A stretch of 60,000 nucleotides of DNA. It comes from Tubiluchus corallicola. Taxonomy: Eukaryota > Priapulida > Priapulimorpha > Priapulimorphida > Tubiluchidae. The stretch lies in the NCBI GenBank assembly GCA_030141605.1, contig JAQGDQ010000005.1, positions 1,118,180-1,178,179 of the forward strand, in the 5' to 3' direction. Of the stretch, positions 1-13,250 are shown piece after piece. The translations under genes were made by a program, and so were the position numbers. Every line of letters starts with the position of its first letter. The stretch's first letter is position 1. Below the pieces are notes generated by a model that saw only the letters and a list, made by a program, of their open reading frames with translations, did no database searches and was not told where the DNA came from.

Positions 1-64
1 AGACTATTCTGGTAGTAGCTAATAATTGTAGATTTCCCTAAGAATCCACTTGTATATTTTACAG

Positions 65-3000
65 GATCAAAGCCGCAGCTAATTGAACGACTGAAACCTT
101 TTACTGATGACCTCTTTACAGACAAAGACCAGGCATCTGATACACCCACTAACACGGTAACGGCAACACTGGCAAAAACGAAAACTGCCTATCACACGAC
201 CAAGGATCGCGTTTCTCCAGTTTCACCTGATTCCCAACAGCTAACATCACCTTCAGCTGTATGTAAACTTGTTAGGTTTATGCATGCATTATTCTTTGCA
301 TGTCTGTAAGATACATTATTAAGGTTATGAGAATACGTTATCGTAAGTTTTTTTCACATTGCTAACAACTGATACAATATAGCATTTACTGACTTTACGG
401 TTGCAGCTGAATGACTTTGGAATTCTAAATTCTCAATGACAACAACTACCAAACAATTCTGGAATTACATGAACAGCTAGGAGTTAGCTTGAGAATTGAT
501 TAACTTTAAATATAGAGAAATACTAAAATAAATTGTATAAACAAGCTCAAATCCTCACACTAACTGCTGTTATTTTTGAAATAAATTTTTTATAGTTTAC
601 ATTAAATTATGAATCACTTGTATGTATCTAGGTGTCTGGAGGACGTCATTCAGCTACTCCAGTATCACCTGACAGCAGCGCACTGGAAACTATCAGTACA
701 ACTCAGGCAGCAAACATAATCATAAATGGGAATGCCAATGTTTTGAAAAGTCCTGTATTGAAGTCTCCCCAATCTCCAGTTAGCATTCAAGAGACACCAC
801 TGAGATATTCGAATGGTGAAGGATCCTTCTCTGCTGCATCTCTAAAGCGAACGTTGTCATCTGAATTCCACTGTCCAGCTTCTACTCCGATGGAAGTGGA
901 TTCAACTACAAGTGCTGTGGAAAAAGTGGAGCTTGGAGAGACACAGCTGAAGATAGAGACTGTGAAGAATCCCCAGGTTGATAGCTAAGTCATTTGTTAA
1001 ATTAAAATTTTAATCACTTATTACCTATTATAAGATGACTTGTAGGTCTTTTACGTTGTATTTGTCTTTTTTAACAACATGAACCAAGTTTTGGATTCAG
1101 TTGCACAAAAAAACAGTAAATCCTTGCTTAACAACAGTAATGCATTCCAACAATACACAATTGTTAGTCAATTTACATGAAATGACACCCTTCCGTTCAT
1201 AGAAAATAACTTGAATACACAGAAGGTGCATTCCATTATTGCATTGAATCACTTTGAAAAATAATAGAGACTTCAGATTCAGATGTTGTGCTGAGGAAAA
1301 TACCAAAGTTTTGTGCTACATATCATTTATTGATAAAAATGTCAAGTCTTACATCTAGATAATAGGTAACTGTGAGGACTTTGTGCATTTGTGAAACAGC
1401 TGTTTATTTACTAAATATAGCATTCAATTTGTAACTGAGCTTTTGGTGTAACAGCGTTACACAACTTAGCCACCACGGAGTGCAAACTATTTTTAATGAA
1501 AGTCCGGATCAACAACTAGGCTGTTCTATGTAAATAGTTATAGTAGCCCTGAAATTCAGCTCATTATTAAGGATAATCCTCCAAAGACACATCTGACTGA
1601 AAATAGCTGCCTCAAAAAATACTTCTATTTAGCCAGGTCACTCACCCATTTACAAGCCAGGTCTGACTTTGCTGAACTAAGTTCACCACATGCTTTGTCT
1701 GCTCAAGTAGTCTTTTTTGCTTCAATTGGATTTCTAAATCGGAATCTCATTTATTCACAGATGATCCTAGCCGCGAATCCCAAACCTCAGCATGCTGTGA
1801 CTGTGAACATGAAGCAAATGCTCGTTAATGAAGATTTACTCAAGCAGCAACAGGAGAAGATTGAGAAGCTGGAACACGAACTGAATAAGTCACAGCTGGC
1901 ATTGAAACAGCAGAAGCTGATCATACTGAGACAGCAACAAGCTGGACTGCAAGACAGTATTAGTCCACAGGTAACAATAGTACTGTACTTTTTCTTTAGT
2001 GTCACTCACTTTTTCATCAGTGTATGCTTTATTTGTTTATTTCAAGGTTGCTCATAATAAGCCATTTGGTGCACATCGCTGAGAATTTTAACTTGAGTCA
2101 TTATGATAAACGTGGCCATTTGCTTAATGAGGCTGTCACTGGAGCCAGCATTGTATAATTTTAATAATTCCAACCTAGAGATTAGCCTAAAGAGTAACAC
2201 CGTACGTCAGTTTGCAAATTAATTAATTTGTATGTGGTTCTATTGACGTTTTTGTTTGGCAGTGATTTGTGGGTTATGAAATAAACGCGTTACAGCCTTA
2301 AAAAATTGCTGGATTCTTTAGCTTTGACAGTTGCGAGAAACAGTTAAATATAAAAACAATTAATAATTTATTGTTACTTTAGCTACATCGTTGATTTTTT
2401 TTCATGTTAGGATGCCAAAATGTTGCAGAATCTTCAACTTAAACAACACATTCTGAACCAACAGCATCAGAAGCTGTCTCAAGAAATTCAGAAGAGTCAG
2501 CAAGCATTGATTGGGCCAACTACCATCACCATTGCAACTAGCCAACCTGTTGTTAACAAAACCAAAGCTAAGGTGGTAAATGTCGATACCTGTCCTCAAA
2601 AACAGTCTCCTGTAAAGAAGAAAACACCCTCTGGTAGCGGTAGAGCTACATCGCCAAGCAATTCCCAAGCAACTAATAAGACCAAAACTAAAGCGGCTAA
2701 TGTAAACAAAAATGTGCAAAGTTTGTCTGGGTCGAAAAAGAAACAACCAAAAGTTTTAGAACTTTCAAAGGCACTTGCTGGCAACAAGAAGTCGTTTTTG
2801 ATTAAAGTTTCTGATAAGTCTGCAGGTGCAGTTAGTAAATCACAAAGTGCCAAAGTTATTTCATCACCAACAAAAACGACCAAGGTAAATCTGAATGCAG
2901 CTAAAAATGTGAAGAGTGCTGGGAAGAAGACTGATGTTTCTGGCATAATCGTGCCACCTCCGCCAAACTATGATGAAGCTACAAAACAACTAAAAACTAA

Positions 3001-4888
3001 ACAGGTGAGTGATAAGGTGTAACATCAGTACTTGGCTGATTGCAGTATGAATTGAAAGTGAACTTGTTTTGTTATAAGGATCCTTATGTAACGTAAAACT
3101 GCAGATGACATAGTTAGCTACTACAACGTCTAAAACAGTTTTCGTTATTCAGCTTTATCTTCTGCAGGAGGTTCAGTGTTATTGCAACACAACATCAGGT
3201 TAAAAGAATTAAGGTTTTCTTAATGTGAATCTTCCTGTATGTCTGAGAACAGTTGCAGTCCCTTAGAATATGACAAAACGTAATATAGAAAGGTGACAGA
3301 AAGTAAGACTATTGTATAATATAATTTTTTGGCTTAAAAACAGACAGAAGTGTGATGTGTTAATAGCAGCTAATCAGTATGTATCTTATTTTTAGGCATC
3401 TAGTATTATCCTGTCTTCAAAGAATGACCATTTGTCTCCTAAGATTTTACAAACTGGACAACATCTGACTAGTGTTGATGTTGATAATGACAGTGATGAT
3501 GGTAGCCATACGTTACCTAGCGTTGCTACATTAGCAAGGAGTCTCAGTCTTCCTGGACCCCTTGCTACACCAACAAAATGTCAGGCAATTGATGATGTTT
3601 TAGAGATTCTTATAAAAAGTGGAGGTGAGTATCTCAAATTGTAATTCATAAAATTAACAATTTTTTATACTTGTTATTACATAATAGTAATTTGAAAAAT
3701 GTGTCTTTCGTATATGCAAAATGTTGTTGCAACAAGACGATAAATTATTTCTAATCTTACTTAAATTCATTTATTGCAGAATTGCCTCCAAGTGCAGCGC
3801 AAGAGCCTCCAGCTACCCCTAAGACAACGGCAGCATATCTTCGTGCAGCTAACACATTTGCTAACTCTTTTACTCCATCGGCAATGCAGCCTCTGCCCGG
3901 TTTCATTCCGTCATCAGAAAGCTCATCTATGAGCAATTTCACTACATCCTTACCAATGCATATTGCAAACAATGCCAACAACATATTGATGGATTTCAGT
4001 CTGAACATGGAATTCCCAGATAGTGAGTTTCTTGATTTCAGTACACTAGAGCAGCATATAGCTAGCTTGCACAGTGCTGACTCTTCGAAGAAGGAACAAG
4101 GTGAATATGGCACTCCTCAACTTTTGGATCAGCAAGTATTGCCCATGGACACCTCTGGATCACCAGACAGCAATGAAGGAGGTGTATCAAGGTGCGAATC
4201 TGAAATGCTGTTGTCAAAAAATGTAAACTTTGATGCTGAGGTCTTAAAATGCATGGCTGCTGTTGTAAAGAGCCATCAGCATGAAGTCATGAGCTCGGCC
4301 TCGCTTGATAATCAGGTTGTCAAACAGACAACAGATTCTCACAATAGTCGAGATGGGAGTAATTCTCCACAAGATCTGTGTGCAAATAATATAAGCAAAG
4401 AAGGTTCCTCGATTGTCGATCAGCAGCTAGTAAAAACTATTTGCTTGGATAATCAAATCAGACCTTCTTATCCGAATCTAGTCAAAAATGGAAACGATGC
4501 AGGTCAAAACAGTACATCTGCTGCTGTAGCAAAGCCTCAACAATCCAACAATGAATTCCATATAGAGGTGAGCGACATTAGTGATGCTGAACCCGAGACT
4601 GGTAATGTCAGCAACATGGACCTCTCTGATTGGCTGGACATTATCATGCCAAGCACCGGAATTATGCCTCTGAGTAACAATGCTCCGATCACTCTGGGCA
4701 ACGAACTAAGCGATGTTGCTGCATTTGATGCCGAGAGTTCCTCTCACACTACACCGACCACTTCACTTGCTCAAAATAATCTGACAATGGTTCCTCTAGA
4801 CCTGCTGTCAGACTTCGAGGAAATGGACTTTAGCAATGGGAATGAGCTAAGCCATTTGCACTGGGACAAAGTAGATATAACGACCTAA
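65..4888 (+). CDS. Myocardin-related transcription factor (MRTF/myocardin family), 3' part, six exons
   Basis: Exons read 65-258, 632-976, 1761-1970, 2411-3004, 3396-3624 and 3780-4888. Phases agree at every junction and give 893 residues to the TAA stop. The first residues (GSKPQLIERLKPF) are the end of a SAP domain, cut by the upstream intron. Exon 1761-1970 codes a Gln/Lys-rich leucine-zipper coiled coil (KIEKLEHELNKSQLALKQQK). Exon 2411-3004 is Lys/Ser-rich and ends in a PPxY-like motif (PPPPNYDEATKQ). Exons 5-6 join as DDVLEILIKSGELPPS, resembling the MRTF block before the activation domain. The C-terminus is acidic, with SDWLDIIMPS and LHWDKVDITT. In known members, RPEL motifs bind G-actin and the protein co-activates SRF. 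The RPEL and basic regions must lie upstream of the window. The donor after 976 (gttgat) is weak, so an extra small exon between 977 and 1760 is possible. Confidence 0.88.
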
Positions 4889-5016
4889 ATGTGTGTCCAA
4901 TGTAGGCCTAAAGGTAGAAGGCATATTTATTTGCTAAATGACAAATTCGGTGTGCTGTGCGAAACATACAACTTTTAAAATGCTAGAAATTTACAATGCT
5001 TCAAAATTCATAAACA

Positions 5017-5022
5017 AATAAA
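5017..5022 (+). terminator. Candidate poly(A) signal of the MRTF-family gene
   Basis: A perfect AATAAA lies about 130 bases after the MRTF stop codon and is the first canonical signal there. Usage is inferred; no transcript data are available. Confidence 0.5.
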
Positions 5023-8000
5023 AGTTCCAGAATTGATGATCCTTCACCCTAAAATTGCTGTAATTATTCACCAAGTAGTTATTTAAATAGCAATTTCAGT
5101 TAGACTTACAGTAAGTTATTGCATTATTGCTGTCTGGTGTTGTTTGCCGTAACATTCAAATATTGCTTTTTAAAGTACTGTATTTAAACATACTGGCAGA
5201 TTACTCATTTTCTTTCAGTGATAAGACTGCCATTTTTATTTCAATTTCATTTTATATAATTTCAAGTAAACTAGTGATGGAAAATACCGTTGTGAAATGC
5301 AAGTTACTCCATGTTAATGTGCATGTCGTGTGTTTTTAGCTAACAAATTTTCTGCATGTTGATTCACTAAACAAAATTCTTGCAGAGAAACTTTTGGCTT
5401 TGGAAATTACCAGGAATTTACATAGGATGCATCATACATTACTACAAAAGAAAATTTAGTTTTTGTAAGATAATGATATCATGCTACATTGATTATGTTG
5501 AAAATTTTTGTTAAAAACAACGACAGTTATAAACAAGTGGCTCCTGAATGACCAAGTGATTAGCCAGGAGCATTGATGACAATTCTACTACATGAACAAT
5601 CATTGAACATTCTACATTGTTGTTAGGGTGTGTGTGAGATTGGTGGCATTGTTGTAATGTTTGCATTCTACTTTATTACTAGATGCTAAAGGTGGCTGAA
5701 GATATTGATATAATGTATGTTTGCTGTGAAAGATCATAATATGTGCCAACCATATCTGTGCCAAATCGTAATTATCGTAGACTGATGAGTGGTGCTAATT
5801 AGATAAATGTACAGTAAATAAGTGTGCAAGAAAATGTAAATGTAGCTACTAGTCAGTTCCGTCGCCATTTTGAAGGTAGTGTTAACAGAAACTTGCATAC
5901 ATGCATATAATTGTATTATGTAAACAAGAATGATGTTTATTTAAAAATAAGAGGTAGTTGCTAAAGTTTGATACATAAAATTCACTCCGTGTCAGTAATC
6001 ACTCAAAAATAAGATGTTAACTTTTTACTTTGGTAATTAGATTGGTTGCCTAAAAACGTTAGCCCTCTCATCATGACATTTGTTGTCTTTCTACTCTTTT
6101 ATTTTAAAAGGCTGGCCCATGCTGTCCATTTGCCAGATTTTGTTGACCTCACTTTGTAGAAACATCATTAGTAAAGACTAAGGTAAAAATTATTTATTCA
6201 CAACCTATAAAACTCAGACATGGCAGAGATGCAGAATTTATTTGATAGGCATAATATTCATCATGCAGTTACGTGATACCAGCTTATGTATGTATGCAAA
6301 ACTTGTAAAGTTTTAGCTGCTTTAACATACACAGACATATATGCCATATACTTATATTAATTATAGATAAATACAAACTGATGTTATTTATCTATAATTT
6401 AATAACAAGAATAATTTGTTCTTCATTCTAATATGATTGGGCTGTTTTTGTTGTTAGACTAATATTATTAACTAACTTAATATTTATTATAATTATTTAT
6501 AATATGCATTCGTTTGGAGATTGTGCTTTGAAGAGCTCCATTTATTCATTCCGACTAAGAAAAGCCAATTAAAAAAAATGTTTAGCGTTTGCGCTGGCAA
6601 ATGTGCTATTTAAATGTAATATGTTTGTTGAGATTATGTGCGTATGCATGCTGGTTATGTAAGCGTGCTTTTATTGTTGAATTCAATTGTTTATGGAATC
6701 AGTTGCAACTAAAATTGTATTAAATGTTAGTAGAATTAGCAACATGCAGTATATGTACCGATACTTGAATTTCCTGTGAATTCCATTTCTGTTTCAAAAA
6801 TTCTTTCAAGTCGAGCTTCTGAATTATTATAAATTTAAAATAATCCATGGATACAAATGCACTAATTAAAATTTAGAAGAAATTCAGTATACTAATCAAA
6901 ATAACAGTTATATTACTATTACTACTGTGCTGTAAGAGAGAATCTACCAAGTACATTTACTAAGCAAATTCATAACTGTGCCAGTATAGATTTGCCGGTC
7001 TATGTTGTTAATGTAAGTTTATTAATATATATATATATATGTTTGTTTGACTAGCGAATAACAGGCAGCGTTATTGACTATTGCAGCTTACTCATTTTTA
7101 TTACTGTGTCATTACCATTTACTAAATATATTTAAGCTTCTGTATATCACTCTAGTTTCTAATGACTACTAGTTTGTCTGTTTCTATTGTCTAACTTCTG
7201 TTTACTAGCCTTAAATCAATTTGTCTCAACTAGTGAAAATTGATTTTTTTTCTGTGTATTTTAAGACAACTAGACGTGCCAAATGTTGTTTTGTTGCCAT
7301 ATAGCGAAAGTCTCTATTCTTTTGGATTTTGTGCCTTAATTACCATTTGAGATTTCCTTGTGATTCTGTTACTGTTATTAATGTAACTAACGTGGAATTG
7401 GTTCGTCATACTAGTGTAGCAAAACAATTTCGTGAACATTATTAGTTTTTTGTTTTTACTGGGCTTCCTTGCAAAGAGATTTTTAATTAAACAACTAAAG
7501 TTTTGCATTCCAGTATGGGTTGTCTCCAGGTTTTGGAACATGCTCTCACCATTCCATGTCTACATCTGCTGTGCCGAACATTAAAAAAACCTTTAACAAG
7601 TTTACCTACTGCCTTTAGAAGTGAGGCGGATCATTATTGTCGCACTTGTTTTCGTGGAAGTTAGCTTAGCGGCTAATCAGACATTGTTTCGAGGCTCTTG
7701 CTGTTTGAAGACCAACAATGGCTTCAGTTTCCTACGCCATGCTTCCAATAAAAACAGTAGTGCTGCTAGTCTGTCTCTGGCTTACTTGCTGTTGTCACTG
7801 CCTATTATGGAAATGGACACTGGGATCAGAAATGATTGCAAAAACGTGATCCAGAGACAATTTAACACACTACTGTGAATGATCACAGTTTTCCTCGAGT
7901 CATTGGTTGCAAACTTTCTTTCACGTCATAACCTCATAACCGTCTTTTTACTGTCTCGTGCACGTTTAAGACGCTGTATAATAAAACTGTTTCGCTGTTG

Positions 8001-10667
8001 AACTCTTTAAATTGGTACATTCATAATCGCCACACTGCCTCTCCAGCACAGTAGATTCGGTACAAGTAGCCACATGTTTTTTTTAATTAGTATTGGTTTT
8101 GTTGTTGATGCATTTTCTAATTTTCGTCGTTTACCCTGAGTGACTACTACTATTTGATCACCGGTATGTTGAAAGTTGAGGTTGTTTCATTGGTAATATG
8201 TAAACTTAAGATTTTTTTCTAATTTCTAAAACTGCGCTTCTTACTCACGGTGGTTAATGTAGGATGATATGCAGCAAATCCTGTTTGGTGGGTATTTTTA
8301 TCTGCCTTCTCTAAGCTCTGACGTCTTAAGGAGCTATTCATAGCTAGAAATGTTGTTTGTGCCTGGTCACTGTGTGTTTGCTGCTCACAAGTTATTGAGC
8401 TATGCGTCTCTTTACAAACAGAAATGAAACCGTTTCAGCTAGTATCCTGCCTGGGCGTTATATTTCTTAAAATGGCTTTCCTGGGACTGATCTTCGCGAA
8501 TAGATCGTTTTAACCGACTCACGTGCAACGCGGAATCTTTTCTGAAATGTTTTTTCTGAGACTGTTTTCAAATCGACGTGACTGGGTTTCCTCAGCTGGT
8601 TTTCCAATCTTTCCCGAGATTCTAAACCAGAAATATCTGCTCAAGTATAAAGTTTCGTCGTCTTCAGATCTTGTATGTCACAGTATGTGCTTACATACTG
8701 CTATAGTACTACATAAGTATGCTTTTCGAAAAATTCTTAATAGTGACGAAATAGTCTCGCAATTTTCTGGGTTAAATATATTATGCAGTAGCCAGGACGG
8801 TTGTTTACAGGATTGGGCTATATAATGTGTCTGTTGGTGATCGGTATTGTTAAACCCAATCGCCAACCAATAACTTTATTGGTAGTATGGATTGGTCACC
8901 TTTGTAAATGCGTGTTGCTTAATTATTGTGAAAATCAATGAATTTCTTGAGATACAAATGAAATGTCAGCGTTATTACTAAGCCTACTGTACAGAAATAT
9001 TACAATGTTGGGACCAAGTGTCTGCGTATTTAAGCCCAACTTAGATGTATTCTCAAAACTGACCATTTTTCTATCTTAATGTGAAGCTGTTACTGAACCA
9101 CAGTAACTGCTGGCATATAAAGTACGTTCTGAAATTCTTAAATATGTGAAAATTATGATCTTAAAACAAGTTCTAAATTATAATCGTACGCAGTAAAAAT
9201 TTGCTATTTATGTGTTTGCAATATCTGTTTATTTTCTGATAAAACAAGCGTTATGGGGACTAGTGTGACGAACTAAGGGCCAGTTTATCGAGGACCACTT
9301 TTGTTGCTTGCTCCACAATTTGTCTTCCAATACTCGTTTCGTGTTTCTCTTTGTTGCCTAAGAAACATAGATTAATTTAGGGTTTTGTGATTAGAGTAAT
9401 TACTAGTATTTATAAATATTAGGTGGTTTTATGGCTTTGTTAACTTGAAATGATATTATATGGCAAGGTTTCGCTAGCCATGTTTTTTACATGCATGGGA
9501 AATTACGCGTGCATAAGTTAAATTTCTGAATTCTCGTGGACTTAGGTGAGAAACATTCTATTTGTTATGGGAAAATAGATTAACAGCAAGAGTAGTGCGA
9601 TACCAAGACTCTGTTTTTAATTTAAAATAGGCCTATACTGTGTGTGGCGTGGCGAAAATTATTTTGAATTTACGTGGTTTCAGCAGAGAATTTATGCACG
9701 TCGAATTTCCCTTTGCTTTGTTATGGTGAAATGACTATGATTCCGTCTGAGTGCTTGACTTCATTGCTTTTTAAAATTACTTGCTTAAGCTATTCATTTT
9801 TATTCCTACTTGTAGAACCTATCAAATCAAAAATTAAGGGAGTGCTGTTCACTTAATCGAGAAAGCGTCATACAGAAATTTCATGTTCCGACAAAGTTAA
9901 TTCGTACTTACAAAATGTATTTACAGTTATTGTCACTGATATGGATATTATAAACTGTTGGTTATGACTAAATTGTGCGGCTTTTGTGCCAAAGTAACTA
10001 TCGTGTTAGATAAATGTACAAAATCGTTTGACATCTGTAGTTTTTTTTATTATATTTTGTCTTCCTTTAAGCAGAATTACGAATCATTTTTTGTTCAAAT
10101 TTGATGTTCAGTTTTCGTTAATTACTTTGCTAAAAAATGTTACTGGTCATCATTTTACAGTTTATTTTGTCAATTAAGAACACGTAGATGATTAACATAA
10201 GCTATGTTAGCATTTTGTTTCGGGTAGTTTCGGCACACCGCATACGATTTTAGTAATACAATTGTCAGTAATTGTCTGTGTCATTCATCATTGGTTAAGT
10301 AGAGCTTGATATTAAAAGCATTCTTGTAGTGAACGCCTGCTCATACGAAACTTTAATTAACAATTTACTCTTTTTGTTGCAGTGTTAAACAATTCATGAA
10401 ACCACCCCTGTTTTGAGGTGATTAAATGTGATTATTGCGAGAAAACGGATATGTTTTTTTTTATTGTGGGATGTTCTACTTATTAGAAACGCACATCAAG
10501 GCTAGAAAATTCTGAATTTCCTTGAAATTCTCCTACGATCAATTGTCTGCTGCCCAATTGCATTCAGACTTTTGTGTTATTAGTGTGTTTGCTAATGTAG
10601 CAAATACCCTGTCTTACGCAGTTTGTGTTCACTATTGGCTACATACAAGACTAGCATCCCAGACAGC
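5023..10667. other. Intergenic AT-rich DNA without a recognisable gene
   Basis: Only short open frames with no family resemblance occur here. A short (AT)n run lies near 7024-7041. One 85-codon frame at 7621-7878 has a hydrophobic start but begins with GTG and shows no further gene signal. No RNA gene was recognised. Confidence 0.5.
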
Positions 10668-10905
10668 ACGACAAAATTGCTAAAATAATGACAATATTTT
10701 TTGCAAATATTGGGACAATATGGAAATGTGGATTTGCTACAACATTGTATCAATATTTTTGACAATATTTTTTTCATATTGTGACAATATTGATACCATT
10801 AATGTCACAATATATTACCACTATTTTTTTGCCAAATTTTTTCCGTATTGTCACAATGTGGAAAAATATTGTCCAAAAGTATTGGTACAATGTTGTGGCA
10901 TGTCC
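10668..10905. repeat. CAATATT-rich foldback repeat
   Basis: The segment is built from many copies of ACAATATT and its complement AATATTGT. A block at about 10740-10792, beginning acaacattgta, recurs inverted at about 10848-10899 with few changes, so the strand could fold back on itself. There is no coding frame. It looks like a small non-autonomous inverted-repeat element; no flanking target duplication could be fixed. Confidence 0.55.
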
Positions 10906-13211
10906 AACTAATAAACTTCTTAATTATTAATCAGTAAGTTTATATGAGATAAATTATTTTTTTAAAACAATATTTACATCAGTCTTTTAACTTTTCATGG
11001 TCATGCATAAATTTTATACCAAAGCGCTGCGAACTAATTTTATCGTAATGTAATAAAGAAAACATAATTTCACAAGTTTGTACGGGAGTTGACAGTTTTT
11101 AAATTTCACTAATGCCCAGGATTTTTGTTCGTTGGATAACAACGTTTAATCTTTCACACAAAATGATATAATGCACACGTACTTGAGAGAAATAAGCATG
11201 CCTTCTCTGCATCAATTTCATTTTCAGATTTTTGTAGTCTGGTAAGTACATTGAAGTGACATTTTCTGGACAAATTGCTACTAAACGTGCACACACTCAT
11301 TATGTTTCTCCTCGTTTGTCTATAGATTTTATATTAGGCGGGCCATGTGCGAATTTCGAAGGTAGTTAAAAAATTCCTAAAAACCTAGATGGCAAACACT
11401 GAATGCAGGGTTATTTATAGTTGCACTCAACACTATGCTCACATCATCTTTAAACACCAGACGGGTGCCACCTTTGATGGAGTTGCTTTCTTTAGTTCAT
11501 TTAAAGGGCAATTTGCTTATACTACTTTGTCTTTCTTGTCAAGATATGTTACCATGCTACGTACATTATACTCTTACTGACACTAGTTGTAGCTACCATT
11601 GTTGGTGGCGCCATCTTCTAAAATTAATATTAAACTAAAACAATGAAATTACCTTTAATGTATGGGCAGTGCTGTATAGATGTGGTGATTAGTCACCTTT
11701 CGTGCAACTCAAGTTTAATTAACTGCAAAAGCACAAATTTCAGCATATTATAGGGGTTTTATTTCTTTTAACGTGCTGCAGAGCAGGCAAGACAACTAGA
11801 CAAAGCTACAACGTTGAACTACTTACAATCCACGAGAAACTAATAAAGAGCTGGCATTACACATAGTAAAAGAAATATGAATGTTCACATGTTTGGTTCA
11901 GTGTAATTTCCCCCAAGCATTATATTAACCTTTGTTATTTATTGCTTATGAGCTGTGCTAATTTATTTAATGGGCTTATATTTCTGTGAACCTGCAAACC
12001 AATGATTCATGCAGTGAAGCCACAATAGCCAACTAGCCAACTACTTATATTGAGTCAGCAAGCTACGACTACCCTTATTGGTTATGATAAAAACATGTAG
12101 CAAAGAAAAACATGTAGCCAAATATTAGCTATTAACTAAAATGTATCTATTGAGCACATACTGAACTTTAATTTCTAACAGTGATCCATATATAACACTA
12201 GAAGATATTGAATTTGAACTAAATCACTATAAACGTGTTTAATTAAGTATGTATTTAATTTGCTACAAATGGTCTTGGTGTAAACTGTTTGAGATTTAAT
12301 ATAAGCTAGTCACAAAATCGGGTGGCTTGAACTAATAAACTTCAATGATACAATTTCATTGAGTGCAAAAACCAGGATTGCATGAAGTCCAGTCCCAAAT
12401 TAATATACTTAGTTTTGCCATTTTGATGATTGATTAGGGGGTTTGGCTATAAGCTTAATGGTGTTGTGGATTTATTGACTGATGTACTATAAATAAAAAC
12501 AAAATACCCTTAGCACACGAGGGAAAGGCATTATAATTAGGCTGTATATCAGGTGGAGATGTGTTTACCAGTGTAAAATCAAACTCTGGAAATAGTCAAC
12601 GATGAACACGAAATGCAATGCATTACTTATATTTAATTATATAGAAACACAACATTACACATTCTTGAGTTTTGCTGCAAAATGTAAACACTACATGGTA
12701 CACAACTGCTATTGCAAATCAATAATGAGAAACACAGAGTATCACAATTACAAGACAGTTTTCGATGTTTAAGAGCAAAAAACTAACCAGTGCTAATTCC
12801 AAAATGCAGAGATGTTAATGTCTGGAAAATCTAAACTTTTTGTACAACACGAAAGTTTCACACAAAACTTATATAGACAAATGCACTCTACATCAATAAT
12901 TTGTACAACGGCATTACGTGCACACAATAAAGGCACAATTCTGTGTTACGTAAGATAATTTAACATGCCCAAAATGTTTATATATTCTGCACTAATGTGA
13001 AAAGATGCACGATAGTTTACAAAGACATTAAAATCCTTAAAACCTCTCAAACAAGTAATTTTCACTACAGAAATTATTAGCAAATTTAGAGCAACTTTAT
13101 TACAGTCAGATGATGTTAAACTTGAATTTTACAGTGTTCCTTTCCAAATTCACAAAAATATTACTGTAACAAATACTCGTCCATTTAATACATTAAAAAT
13201 TTACCACATAC
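10906..13211. other. AT-rich intergenic DNA or distal 3' UTR of the DCUN1D3-like gene
   Basis: No gene is visible. TTTATT near 13096-13101 is an AATAAA on the minus strand and could end the transcript of the gene at 15492-16385, although it is about 2.4 kb past that stop codon. This assignment is a guess. Confidence 0.3.
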
Positions 13212-13250
13212 GATACATATATATATATACTTAACGTATATATATGTATC
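13212..13250. repeat. AT-rich perfect hairpin
   Basis: GATACATATATATA on the left pairs with TATATATATGTATC on the right around a short loop. It lies downstream of the DCUN1D3-like gene, possibly within its 3' UTR. It could equally be a simple expanded (AT)n microsatellite. Confidence 0.6.

Noticed and set aside
7621-7878. Possible small secreted protein
   Set aside because: It starts with GTG, has no splice or promoter context and no recognisable motif.
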